64,000 bases of DNA from Allopusillimonas lactea (GTDB taxonomy: Bacteria; Pseudomonadota; Gammaproteobacteria; Burkholderiales; Burkholderiaceae_B), in NCBI RefSeq assembly GCF_021653995.1, contig NZ_JAJJOZ010000003.1, positions 62,001 through 126,000 of the forward strand, in the 5' to 3' direction. Numbering within the stretch: the stretch's first letter is position 1; the number at the start of each line of letters is the position of its first letter. The position numbers and the translations under genes were made by a program. The notes below the pieces were generated by a model. It was not told where the DNA came from and did not search any database. It saw nothing but the letters and a program-made list of their open reading frames with translations. Shown here in pieces: positions 17,470 to 25,997 of this stretch.

Positions 17470-17512
17470 GGCGCAGGCACGGGTTCAGGCGCAGGCACGG
17501 GTTCAGGCACGG
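17470..17512. repeat. 18-bp tandem repeat
   Basis: GGCGCAGGCACGGGTTCA occurs twice back to back (17470-17487, 17488-17505), followed by the truncated unit GGCACGG. It begins just beyond the surviving IS200 fragment and may mark the deletion junction. Confidence 0.88.
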
Positions 17513-17941
17513 ACTTCCACGCGGGTGTTGAAGATGGGGCACTGAGGGCTGGCCTTGAAACCGGTTGCGTGGTAACATAGCGCTTCTAACTGCTTGCCCC
17601 GCAAGCAAAAAGTAGCCTCCACAAGGTTCCCTCGACACCAAGCCATCACGGTCGGCCGCAAGGCTCTCAGGCTTGTCAACCGCGTACCGCAGTACCGCCA
17701 CGCGCCTTTCCGCTTCGTCGCACGGTAAACCAGCAGGTCTTGCGCGCTGCTTCGCATTTCCCTTACACGTTCGCGCCTGGCGCGAGCGCAGCATGTGGCG
17801 CTTCATTGCAAGCGCCGCACAGCATTCTACTACCCCGCATCGCGCGGTGGCGGCCCTTGCACCTGCAAGGGCCAGCCTGTGGCAATGGCACATTGCGTGC
17901 CGTGGCCGCGCACCGCTATTGGCATTTTTACAGGAGAAATT

Positions 17942-18196
17942 ATGGCTAAAGAAGAACTCATCGAAATGGGTGGTCTCGTTACCGAAGTGCTGCCCGATTC
18001 CCGCTTCCGCGTCACCCTGGACAACGGCCACCCTATCGTCGCCTACACCGGCGGCAAAATGCGCAAGCACCATATCCGTATCCTCGCCGGCGACAAAGTT
18101 TCGCTCGAGATGTCGCCCTACGACTTGACCAAAGGCCGCATCACCTTCCGTCACATTGCAGGCCGCGCCCCCGGTCCAGCGACCCGCCGCCGCTAA
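17942..18196 (+). CDS. infA: Translation initiation factor IF-1
   Basis: This 84-residue protein is IF-1, the S1/OB-fold factor that binds the 30S A site during initiation. MAKEELIEMGGLVTEVLPDSRFRVTLDNGHPIVAYTGGKMRKHHIRILAGDKVSLEMSPYDLTKGRITFRH covers the whole fold. The usual length is 72 residues. Here a 12-residue arginine-rich tail, AGRAPGPATRRR, is added. It stands alone rather than in a ribosomal protein operon, so it is probably the second infA copy known from Burkholderiales. ACAGGAGAAATT precedes the ATG. Confidence 0.96.
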   Translation: MAKEELIEMGGLVTEVLPDSRFRVTLDNGHPIVAYTGGKMRKHHIRILAGDKVSLEMSPYDLTKGRITFRHIAGRAPGPATRRR

Positions 18197-18429
18197 GACA
18201 TGGCCTGCAATCATCAGTTGGCAGGCACGCTGTTGCAGCGGTTGCCGGCCGCTTGGTGATTGCGGCGCTGTAGCCGCTACACCCCGCACCCAACACCCAA
18301 TACCCGCGTCAGGGGCTGCTCGCCATCTGTACGGCGCCTGCGTCGTACCGTCTCTTTCTCTCTGGGCCTCTAATTTGCTGGCATTACAATGCCGAAAACA
18401 ACAGCAAGACAGACACCCAGGGGTATGCA

Positions 18430-20022
18430 TTGAACAGCGATTCGCTCACCAGCCAGCTCGAGAACTTTCAGCCGCTGCACACATTGCCGCAATGGGCCGC
18501 GTTTGAGCGCGCCGCTGCCAATTCGCCTATCCATACCGGCCGCTTGCGCGTGCTGAGCGCGGCCGGGCTGGATGTGGACATCAGCGGCCAGGGCTATTCG
18601 CCCGAACTGGCGCAGGCAGCGCGCGCGCTGCTCGAGGTGCGCAAATTCGAGGCCGTGCGGGCGCAATTGCTGGACGGCGGCATCGTCAATATCACCGAAG
18701 GGCGTGCCGCCTGGCATACCAGCCTGCGCGAGCCGGACCCCGACGAAGAGGTAACGACCGAGCGCCAACGTCTCACCGAATTCGTGCGCCAGGCAGATTC
18801 CGAGCGCCGCTGGCGCAGCATCGTCCACATTGGCATCGGCGGCAGTGATTGGGGTGTGCGGCTGGCCGTCAATGCCTTCGGCTATGCCCGCGCCTGGCGC
18901 ACAGCCCATTTCGTTGCCAATATCGACGGCCACGCCATGCAGGGCGGGTTGGCGGGGTTCGATCCGCACGACACCCTTATCGTCATGGCGTCCAAATCCT
19001 TCACCACCACCGAAACGCTCAAGAACGGCGAACGCGCGCTGGAGTGGCTGCGCGCAGCAGGTATCCAGAATCCCCATGACCACATCGTGGCCATCACCGC
19101 GCGGCCCGATGTGGCCGAAAAATGGGGTGTGCCCAGCGCCCAGGTCTTCAAGTTGTGGGATTGGGTCGGCGGCCGCTTCTCGTTGTGGTCGGCCGTCAGC
19201 CTCACCACCGGCCTGGCGTGCGATATGGACGTCATCGCCGGCATGCAGGCCGGCGCTGCCGCCATGGACGCGCACTTCGCACAGGCCGATATCGACGACA
19301 ACGCCCCGGTGCAGATGGCCATTTCGGGTATCGTGAACCGCAGCGTGCTGGGCTATGGCTCGCTCAACATCGCCCCCTACGACTTCCGCCTTGCAGATTT
19401 GGTGCCCTATATCCAGCAACTCGAAATGGAATCGCTGGGCAAGTCCGCAAACCTGGCTGGCGGTCGGGTAGAGGTGCCAACCGGCCCCGCCGTGTGGGGC
19501 ATGCCAGGCACCGACGCGCAACACACCTTCTTCCAGTGGCTGCACCAGGGCAGCGACGGCGCGCCCGTCGATTTCATCGTATGCCGTCACGCGGATCACG
19601 GTTGGGCCGAACACCATCGCATCCTCTTGGCCAACTGCCTGGCCCAGCGCGAGGCGCTGCTCAAGGGCAAATCGTACGACAACGCGCTGCGCGAATGCCT
19701 GGACGCCGGCATGCCGCAAGATCGCGCTCAATGGCTCGCCCATCACAAGGTGCACGCGGGCGGCCGCCCCTCCAACCTCATTATGTTGCCCCGCCTGTCC
19801 CCCTACGCCCTCGGTGCGCTGTTGGCCCTTTATGAGCACAAGGTCTTTGTGCAAGGCTTGATCTGGGGCATCAACCCTTTCGATCAGTGGGGGGTTGAAT
19901 TTGGCAAAGTGCTGGCCACGGGTATCGCCAATGAGCTGGCCGGCGCAGTTCCCGCCGATCCGGGGCACGATGCTTCAACGGCTTATTGGGTGCAGCAGCT
20001 GGCGGGCACAGCGCAGCGCTGA
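18430..20022 (+). CDS. pgi: Glucose-6-phosphate isomerase
   Basis: This 530-residue enzyme interconverts glucose-6-phosphate and fructose-6-phosphate. Both family signatures are present: DWVGGRFSLWSAVSL near residue 239 and the C-terminal GLIWGINPFDQWGVEFGK containing the catalytic lysine. The glutamate/histidine region (SDGAPVDFIVCRHADHG) also fits. The open frame begins with TTG at 18430 and there is no in-frame ATG near the family N-terminus, so a TTG start is likely. AGGGGT precedes it at short distance. It stands alone between infA and a hairpin. Confidence 0.94.
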   Translation: MNSDSLTSQLENFQPLHTLPQWAAFERAAANSPIHTGRLRVLSAAGLDVDISGQGYSPELAQAARALLEVRKFEAVRAQLLDGGIVNITEGRAAWHTSLREPDPDEEVTTERQRLTEFVRQADSERRWRSIVHIGIGGSDWGVRLAVNAFGYARAWRTAHFVANIDGHAMQGGLAGFDPHDTLIVMASKSFTTTETLKNGERALEWLRAAGIQNPHDHIVAITARPDVAEKWGVPSAQVFKLWDWVGGRFSLWSAVSLTTGLACDMDVIAGMQAGAAAMDAHFAQADIDDNAPVQMAISGIVNRSVLGYGSLNIAPYDFRLADLVPYIQQLEMESLGKSANLAGGRVEVPTGPAVWGMPGTDAQHTFFQWLHQGSDGAPVDFIVCRHADHGWAEHHRILLANCLAQREALLKGKSYDNALRECLDAGMPQDRAQWLAHHKVHAGGRPSNLIMLPRLSPYALGALLALYEHKVFVQGLIWGINPFDQWGVEFGKVLATGIANELAGAVPADPGHDASTAYWVQQLAGTAQR

Positions 20023-20031
20023 CCGACCATT

Positions 20032-20059
20032 GCCGCGCCACCGCATGCAGTGGCGCGGC
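20032..20059. terminator. Perfect 10-bp GC-rich hairpin downstream of pgi
   Basis: GCCGCGCCAC (20032-20041) pairs with GTGGCGCGGC (20050-20059) around the loop CGCATGCA, nine bases after the pgi stop. The following sequence is only moderately T-rich, so termination strength is uncertain. Confidence 0.6.
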
Positions 20060-20359
20060 GCCTTGCCTTGTCCTTCAAAGCGCCACATAATGAATAACAA
20101 TGGTTTGCCGCCAGACGCCGTCCTCGCGCACTTCAAGGCCTTCTCCGTGTTATCCCTAGCGTAAACAGGCCAAAAACCCCGCCTTTCAAAAAGAGAAATA
20201 CCGGGCGTGGATTGATCCCTCTACACTGCGTTGAGCGAGAGGAGGCAGCGCAACAACAATAACGCAGCCACTCTCCGCGGGGGCGTGGCATACCGCACAT
20301 GCATGGCCGGGCGGTACCCGCACACCCGCACACGACGACGTGCTCACAAGGCACGCATC
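20060..20359. other. 300-base stretch without a gene, upstream of the second importer
   Basis: Only short frames without recognisable similarity are present. The stretch should carry the promoter of the second Liv operon, but no convincing -35/-10 pair was identified by eye. Confidence 0.5.
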
Positions 20360-21280
20360 ATGGGGGGAGACACCTTGTTTTTCGACATACTGCCACTGGC
20401 GTTGATCGATGGCATTGCCTACGCCAGCCTATTGTTCCTGGTATCCATGGGCCTGACGCTCATCTTCGGCGTCATGGGCATACTCAATGTAGCGCACGGC
20501 GCCTTTTATGCCTTCGGTGGCTATGCGGCATCCACCTTTGTGATGATGTTGGCGCCCACCACAGAATCCGCCGTGCTGCCGCTGTTGACGCTATTTGCCA
20601 CGGCGTTGGTGGTTGGCGTGGTGCTGGGCGGGTTGATGGAGATCGTCCTCATCCGCCGCGCGCATGGCTACGATCCTACCCTCAAGCTGCTTATCACCTT
20701 TGGCGGCTTTCTCATGCTTGAAGACATCCAGCGCCTGATTTGGGGCGCGCAGCCGTATAGCGCAAGCGAGGTTGTGAGCCGACTCGGCAACATCGAACTG
20801 GGCAATATCACCTACACCACTTACCAACTGGTCATCGTACCGCTCACGGCACTCATCGCGTATATGCTGCTTGAATACTTTCTCAAGCGCACCCGGCTGG
20901 GCAAACAGACCGTCGCTGTCACGCACAACCGTGAAATCGCTACAGCGCTGGGCATCAACGCCCGCAAAATTGGCTTTGTCACCTTTGTAATCGGCGCTGT
21001 GCTGGGTGTTATGGGCGGCGCCATGGCTGCCCCCACCACATCGCTCGTACCCGGGGCGGGCACAGACATGATTGTGCTGTCGTTTGCCGTGGTCGCCACG
21101 GCGGGTCTGGGCCAGGTCAGCGGGGCATTGGTCGCCTCGCTGCTCATCGGCATCGTCCGTGCCATCGCCGTATATATGGCGCCTGAATTCGAAGTGGCCG
21201 TACCGTACATCATCATGGTTGCAGTGCTGATCGTGCGACCGCATGGCTTATTCACGGTAGCGCAGGCGAGGACGATCTGA
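20360..21280 (+). CDS. Liv-type ABC transporter permease LivH-like (second system)
   Basis: This permease of about 306 residues has the LivH opening FFDILPLALIDGIAYASLLFLVSMGLTLIFGVMGILNVAHGAFYAFGGYAA and ends AVLIVRPHGLFTVAQARTI. Two starts compete. ATG 20360 has no ribosome binding site. TTG 20375 is preceded by GGGGGGAGACACC and may be the real one. The stop overlaps the next ATG by one base. The order here (permeases, ATPases, metabolic enzymes, receptor last) differs from the first importer. Confidence 0.87.
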   Translation: MGGDTLFFDILPLALIDGIAYASLLFLVSMGLTLIFGVMGILNVAHGAFYAFGGYAASTFVMMLAPTTESAVLPLLTLFATALVVGVVLGGLMEIVLIRRAHGYDPTLKLLITFGGFLMLEDIQRLIWGAQPYSASEVVSRLGNIELGNITYTTYQLVIVPLTALIAYMLLEYFLKRTRLGKQTVAVTHNREIATALGINARKIGFVTFVIGAVLGVMGGAMAAPTTSLVPGAGTDMIVLSFAVVATAGLGQVSGALVASLLIGIVRAIAVYMAPEFEVAVPYIIMVAVLIVRPHGLFTVAQARTI

Positions 21281-22251
21281 TGCTTATTCCGGTACTCAGC
21301 ATAGCTGCCGCGTTGGCGGCTCTTGCGTCGGGTCTGTTACTGCCCTGGACGATCACTCCCATTGTCATTGGTCTGACATATGCAATTGCGGCGCTGGGTG
21401 TATCTGTCATGGTGCGCGCGGGGCAAGTATCGTTCGGCCATGCCATGTATGCGTGTATCTCCGCCTATACCGTGGCGTTTCTGGCCCGCGCCTATCCTGG
21501 CCTGGATGCCGTCGTATTAATCGCAGCGGGCACGCTTGCCAGCCTGGCTGCCAGCGCTGTCATCGGCATTTTCATCGTGCGCTACCGCAGTATTTTTTTC
21601 GGTATGCTCAATCTGGCGCTCAGCATGGTGCTGTTCGCGCTGCTCGGCAAGCTTTACGAAATCACCGGTGGCACCGATGGCATCCGTGTCGTGCGCCCTA
21701 CCTTTGTCGGCATGGAGCTCGACCGCGGCGGTTTTGAACAGGCGCTTCTTGTGTTCACGCTGCTACTGTGCCTGTTGCTTGCGGTATGGGTGCAGCGCTA
21801 TTTCAAGTCGGGTAGCGGAGAAGCGCTGGCGGCCATCAAAACCAATGAAACCCGTCTCGAGTACTTGGGCTTTTCCGCACATCACGTCATGTGGAAGGGC
21901 TATTTGCTGTCCGCTTTTGTAGTCGGCTTGTCGGGCGCCATTCTTGCGCTGATGCAGGGTTTGGTCACGCCAGAGATTGGCGCGTGGCTGCGCTCGGGAG
22001 AGTACGTGTTCATCACGATCCTGGGCGGCGCGGGCCATGCGGCGGGCGCCTTCCTCGGGGCCATCGCGTTTGAGGCCGTTAAGCTCCTGTCGGCGGCGTA
22101 TTTCCCGGGGCTGTGGCAGTTTGTGCTGGGCGCTACGTTGGTGATTGTGATTTTCATGTTTCCCATGGGGTTTGTCGGCGAAATCAGCCGGCGTGTGAAA
22201 AAAACACCCAAAGGGTTTGCCGGTAAGGTTGCCCAGCGTGTGAATGCATAG
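21280..22251 (+). CDS. Liv-type ABC transporter permease LivM-like (second system)
   Basis: This 323-residue permease has LivM marks: YAIAALGVSVMVRAGQVSFGHAMYACISAYT, FFGMLNLALSMVLFALLGKL, LAAIKTNETRLEYLGFSAHHVMWKGYLLSAFVVGLSGAIL. It is coupled to the preceding gene through TGATG. About ten hydrophobic segments are visible. Confidence 0.9.
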   Translation: MLIPVLSIAAALAALASGLLLPWTITPIVIGLTYAIAALGVSVMVRAGQVSFGHAMYACISAYTVAFLARAYPGLDAVVLIAAGTLASLAASAVIGIFIVRYRSIFFGMLNLALSMVLFALLGKLYEITGGTDGIRVVRPTFVGMELDRGGFEQALLVFTLLLCLLLAVWVQRYFKSGSGEALAAIKTNETRLEYLGFSAHHVMWKGYLLSAFVVGLSGAILALMQGLVTPEIGAWLRSGEYVFITILGGAGHAAGAFLGAIAFEAVKLLSAAYFPGLWQFVLGATLVIVIFMFPMGFVGEISRRVKKTPKGFAGKVAQRVNA

Positions 22252-22260
22252 GTGCATGAT

Positions 22261-23001
22261 ATGCAACCACTCATCAAGACAACAGACCTGTATCTGGCGT
22301 TCGGCGGCGTTATCGCCGCGGACCATATCAATTTCGAGCTGCACAGTGGCGAAAGGCTGGCGGTAATCGGTCAGAACGGAGCCGGCAAAACGACATTCAT
22401 CAACATCTGCACAGGCTATCTCAAGCCCGCCTCAGGCAAGGTTTACTTCGACGGCGTCGATATTACAGCCATGACGCCGCGCAAGATCGTGCGTCTGGGT
22501 GTGGGCCGATCATTCCAGTTGCCTCAGCTTTTCACCGAGCATACTGTGCGGGAGTGCATACAGATCGCGGCGGCGCGCCAAAACAAAGACCTCAGCTGGT
22601 TTCGTTCGCTGTCCAGTACAGTTGACGGGCGCGAAGTGGATGAAACCCTCGACCTTGTCGGCCTTGCACATGACGCTGATGTGCTGTCCGTTGAACTGCC
22701 CGAAGGCAAGCGCAAACTGCTTGACGTCGCGATGGCGCTTGCGCTGCGGCCCAAGCTCATCATCATGGACGAGCCTACCAGCGGCGTTGCTTCCGAAGAC
22801 AAGCACGGCCTCATGCAAACGGTGATGAACGCGCTCGATCAGCGCAAGGTAACCAGTTGGTTTGTAGAGCACGATGTGGACATCGTCGCCAAATACGCGA
22901 CACGGGTTGCTGCATGGATCTCGGGCGCTGTGGTGGCAGACGGCGCGCCCGCCGACGTATTAAATAACCCCCGCATCAAAAGCGAAGTACTCGGAACCTG
23001 A
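22261..23001 (+). CDS. Liv-type ABC transporter ATP-binding protein LivG-like (second system)
   Basis: This ATPase of about 246 residues has Walker A GQNGAGKTT, Q-loop region GVGRSFQLPQLF and Walker B LIIMDEPTSGVASED, with the H-loop in WFVEHDVDIV. The ABC signature is degenerate: where LSGGQ is expected it reads LSVELPEGKRKLLDVAMAL. I prefer ATG 22261, preceded by AGGTG, over the upstream in-frame GTG at 22252. Confidence 0.88.
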   Translation: MQPLIKTTDLYLAFGGVIAADHINFELHSGERLAVIGQNGAGKTTFINICTGYLKPASGKVYFDGVDITAMTPRKIVRLGVGRSFQLPQLFTEHTVRECIQIAAARQNKDLSWFRSLSSTVDGREVDETLDLVGLAHDADVLSVELPEGKRKLLDVAMALALRPKLIIMDEPTSGVASEDKHGLMQTVMNALDQRKVTSWFVEHDVDIVAKYATRVAAWISGAVVADGAPADVLNNPRIKSEVLGT

Positions 23002-23004
23002 CCC

Positions 23005-23685
23005 ATGCTCAAGATCAGCCAACTCAATGTTGACCTCGCGGGTAACCGTATTTTGCGCAACGTCACTGCAACATTTGAACGCGCGAGCACCATTGGTATC
23101 GTCGGCCGCAACGGCGCGGGCAAAACGACGCTGCTGCGCGCCATCATGGGCCTGATTCCCGTGCAGTCGGGGCAGGTGTTTCTTGACGATATCGAGCTCA
23201 CCCGCCTGCCTGGCCATGCCCGTGCCGCCCACCAGATCGGTTATTCACCGGAGGGCCGGGTTATCTTCCCCACAATGACGGTGGAGGAAAACCTGCGCCT
23301 GCCCTGTGACACGCAAAAGCTCGCGCGTGCCGACACCGACGCTCGCCTGCAGCGTGTGCTGCAAGTTGTGCCGCAACTCGAGTCCATGCTGCGCCGTTCG
23401 GGCGCAGGGCTATCGGGCGGACAGGGCAAGATGGTGGCGCTGGGCCGGGCGCTGATGGTGGGCACACGCGCGCTGCTGCTGGATGAACCCTACCAGGGCC
23501 TGGCGCCCAAGCTGGCGCATGATTACACCGAGTCGCTCGCGCGCCTGAAGGCCGTGCAGCCAGACCTGTGCGTGATCGTCACTGAATCAAATATCAAACT
23601 GTTGGGTGATATCCCTGACCAGACGTGGATGATCGAACGCGGCGCCATGGAATGCCTGACGACTACCCAAGAGGCTGAGCAATGA
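23005..23685 (+). CDS. Liv-type ABC transporter ATP-binding protein LivF-like (second system)
   Basis: This 226-residue ATPase has Walker A GRNGAGKTTLLRAIMG, signature LSGGQGKMVALGRALMVG, Walker B LLLDEPYQGLAPKLA. The position of the switch histidine reads VIVTESNIKLL, so the canonical H-loop histidine seems absent (glutamate-serine instead). It overlaps the aldehyde dehydrogenase start by four bases (ATGA). Confidence 0.88.
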   Translation: MLKISQLNVDLAGNRILRNVTATFERASTIGIVGRNGAGKTTLLRAIMGLIPVQSGQVFLDDIELTRLPGHARAAHQIGYSPEGRVIFPTMTVEENLRLPCDTQKLARADTDARLQRVLQVVPQLESMLRRSGAGLSGGQGKMVALGRALMVGTRALLLDEPYQGLAPKLAHDYTESLARLKAVQPDLCVIVTESNIKLLGDIPDQTWMIERGAMECLTTTQEAEQ

Positions 23686-25118
23686 CGCAGATGATTATCG
23701 ATGGCCAGAAAACCGGCGCGCTCGATGGCGCGACGCTGGATGTACTTTCGCCTGTGGATGGGAAGGTGTTTGCCACCATCCCGCGTGGCCGCGCGGCAGA
23801 CGTTGACCGCGCCGTGAAGGCGGCGCGCGCCGCCCTGAGTGGCGCCTGGGGCAAGCTTGCTGCGTTTGAGCGAGGCCGTCTTATGCAGAAACTCAGCCAG
23901 CGGATTCTCGATAACCTCGAAGAACTGGCCCAGCTTGAAGCACGCGATACCGGCAAACCGATTTCCACGGCGCGCGCTGACGTCGCGGTGCTGGCGCGTT
24001 ATTTCGAGTTCTACGGCGGCGGCGCCGACAAGGTGCACGGCCAGACACTGCCTTTTCTCAATGGCTACGCTGTGCAGGTCGTGCGCGAGCCACTGGGCGT
24101 GACGGCGCACATCATCCCCTGGAACTACCCGGCCCAGATGTTTGGCCGCAGCGCGGCGCCGGCGCTGGCCATGGGTAATGCCGTGGTCGTCAAGCCCGCT
24201 GAAGATGCTTGCCTGTCAGTGTTGCGCGTGGCCGAGCTGGCGCAGGAAGTGGGCTTTCCCGCTGGTGCGCTGAACATAGTGACTGGCCTGGGTGAAGAGG
24301 CTGGTGCGGCGTTGTCCAAGCACCCCGACATCAACTTTATCTCGTTTACTGGCTCGAACGAAGTCGGCGTGCTGATCCAGCAGGCTGCGGCGGTAAATGC
24401 CGTGAAATGTACACTCGAGCTGGGTGGTAAGTCGGCTCATATCGTGTTCGACGACGCTGATATTTCGCGCGCAGTGCCCGCCATTGTCAAGGGCATCGTC
24501 TACAACACGGGGCAAACCTGCACTGCTGGCAGTCGTCTGCTGGTACAGCGATCGATCTTCGACGCTTTCATGGACGCGCTCGCTGTCGAGTTTTCCAAGG
24601 CGCGCGCGGGCACGCCCGACATGGATCTGATGTGCGGCCCGCTCGTCAATAAATCGCAGTTCGACCGTGTAAACCGCTACATCGATCAAGGTAGGAAAGA
24701 CGGTCTGGAGATCATTGCACAGGGCGCGATTGCCGACGGCGTGCCTGAAGGCGGCTATTTCGTGACGCCGACGCTGTTCCGGGCGCCGGACCACAGTAGC
24801 TGCCTGCTCACCGAAGAAATCTTTGGGCCCGTGCTGGTGGCCGTGCCTTTCGATGATGAAGAAGAAGCGATCCGCCTGTCCAATGCTACGGCGTACGGCC
24901 TGATGGGCGCGGTTTGGTCCGCCAATGGCAACAGGCAGCAGCGCGTGGCCAAGGGCATGCAAGCGGGCCAGATTTACATTAATGGCTTTGGCGCGGGCGG
25001 TGGCGTGGAGCTGCCATTTGGCGGCGTCAAGCGCAGCGGCCACGGCCGCGAAAAAGGCTTCATCGCTCTGGAAGAAATGAGCACTATCAAAACCATTGTG
25101 CACTTTCACGGCGAATAA
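23682..25118 (+). CDS. NAD(P)-dependent aldehyde dehydrogenase
   Basis: This 478-residue ALDH oxidises an aldehyde to the acid. The general-base glutamate lies in LELGGKSAHIVFDDAD (about residue 247) and the catalytic cysteine in NTGQTCTAGSRLLVQ (about residue 281). The substrate motif HIIPWNYPAQMFGRSAAPALAMGNAVVVKPAED and the C-terminal PFGGVKRSGHGREKG are typical. It is coupled to the LivF-like gene and followed 15 bases later by an SDR gene. With the alcohol dehydrogenase further on, it suggests oxidation of an imported alcohol or its aldehyde. Confidence 0.92.
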   Translation: MTQMIIDGQKTGALDGATLDVLSPVDGKVFATIPRGRAADVDRAVKAARAALSGAWGKLAAFERGRLMQKLSQRILDNLEELAQLEARDTGKPISTARADVAVLARYFEFYGGGADKVHGQTLPFLNGYAVQVVREPLGVTAHIIPWNYPAQMFGRSAAPALAMGNAVVVKPAEDACLSVLRVAELAQEVGFPAGALNIVTGLGEEAGAALSKHPDINFISFTGSNEVGVLIQQAAAVNAVKCTLELGGKSAHIVFDDADISRAVPAIVKGIVYNTGQTCTAGSRLLVQRSIFDAFMDALAVEFSKARAGTPDMDLMCGPLVNKSQFDRVNRYIDQGRKDGLEIIAQGAIADGVPEGGYFVTPTLFRAPDHSSCLLTEEIFGPVLVAVPFDDEEEAIRLSNATAYGLMGAVWSANGNRQQRVAKGMQAGQIYINGFGAGGGVELPFGGVKRSGHGREKGFIALEEMSTIKTIVHFHGE

Positions 25119-25133
25119 TCAGCGGAGGCAGAG

Positions 25134-25886
25134 ATGAGTCAATTAGCAGGCAAAGTAGCAATCGTCACAGGCAGCGGCAGCGGGTTTGGCGAAGGCATTG
25201 CCAAGCTGTATGCCAAGGAAGGTGCCAAGGTCGTTATCGCTGACATTAATGCTGACGCGGCCCGCCGCGTCGCAGCGGAAATTGGCAGCGATGCGTTGAT
25301 GATGCACACAGATGTGGGCAAGCGCGCCGACATTGATGCGCTGGTTGCATCTACCCTGGAGCAGTTCGGTGCCGTAGATATTGTCGTCAACAATGCCGCC
25401 ATTACGCACAAGAACCAGCCCATGCTGGATGTGGACGAAGAGATGTTTGACCGCATATTCACTATCAACGTCAAGTCCATTTACCACATGGCGCAGGCCG
25501 TGGTGCCCGTCATGCGTAAGCAGGGCAAGGGCGTGATCCTTAACATCGGGTCCACTGCGGGCATTCGCCCCCGGCCGGGGCTGAGCTGGTACAACGCGTC
25601 CAAGGGCGCGGTCAATGTGTTGTCCAAGTCCATGGCCGTCGAGCTCGGGCCTGAAAACATCCGTGTCAATGCCATCTGCCCGGTGATGGGTATTACAGGC
25701 ATGTTCGAACTCTTCATGGGCTTGCCCGACACGCCTGAGAATCGTGCCAAGTTTGTGTCCACTATCCCCATGGGCCGCTTCTGCATGCCGGACGACGTGG
25801 CCGCCGCTGCGCTGTACCTGGCCAGCGATGCCGCCAACTTCATCAATGGTGTGGAATTTCCGGTAGACGGCGGGCGAACAGTGTAA
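25134..25886 (+). CDS. Short-chain dehydrogenase/reductase
   Basis: This 250-residue classical SDR has the NAD-binding VTGSGSGFGEGIAKLYAKEGAKVVIADIN, the NNAAIT motif, a serine in LNIGSTAGIRPRPG and the catalytic pair in SWYNASKGAVN. The N-terminal aspartate at the end of the second strand (ADIN) favours NAD over NADP. CGGAGGCAGAG precedes the ATG. It probably acts on a hydroxyl or ketone group in the same pathway as the flanking ALDH and ADH. Confidence 0.92.
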   Translation: MSQLAGKVAIVTGSGSGFGEGIAKLYAKEGAKVVIADINADAARRVAAEIGSDALMMHTDVGKRADIDALVASTLEQFGAVDIVVNNAAITHKNQPMLDVDEEMFDRIFTINVKSIYHMAQAVVPVMRKQGKGVILNIGSTAGIRPRPGLSWYNASKGAVNVLSKSMAVELGPENIRVNAICPVMGITGMFELFMGLPDTPENRAKFVSTIPMGRFCMPDDVAAAALYLASDAANFINGVEFPVDGGRTV

Positions 25887-25997
25887 AACGCAGGGTGTGG
25901 GCGTGCGGTGCCCGCAGGCATGCGCATATGCGCTGCACTGGAGCGTCCGTACGCATGAATATGCCGCCACTACATGAATACGACTGGAGGTTTCAAC

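Larger units (their letters stand above)
17293..17941. other. 649-base non-coding stretch: IS200 remnant, small repeats, infA upstream region
   Basis: No intact gene is recognised here. The left part holds the 3' end and end hairpins of an IS200/IS605-type element, then an 18-bp tandem repeat. The remaining 430 bases up to infA hold only short open frames without recognisable similarity. ACAGGAGAAATT directly precedes infA and is its ribosome binding site. Confidence 0.7.

Noticed and set aside
17374..17580. Plus-strand open frame with GTGSGAGTGSG-like repeats
   Set aside because: It runs over the IS200 remnant and the 18-bp tandem repeat. It has no ribosome binding site or known similarity.
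18370..19968. 532-codon open frame on the minus strand
   Set aside because: It mirrors pgi almost exactly and has no protein-family features.
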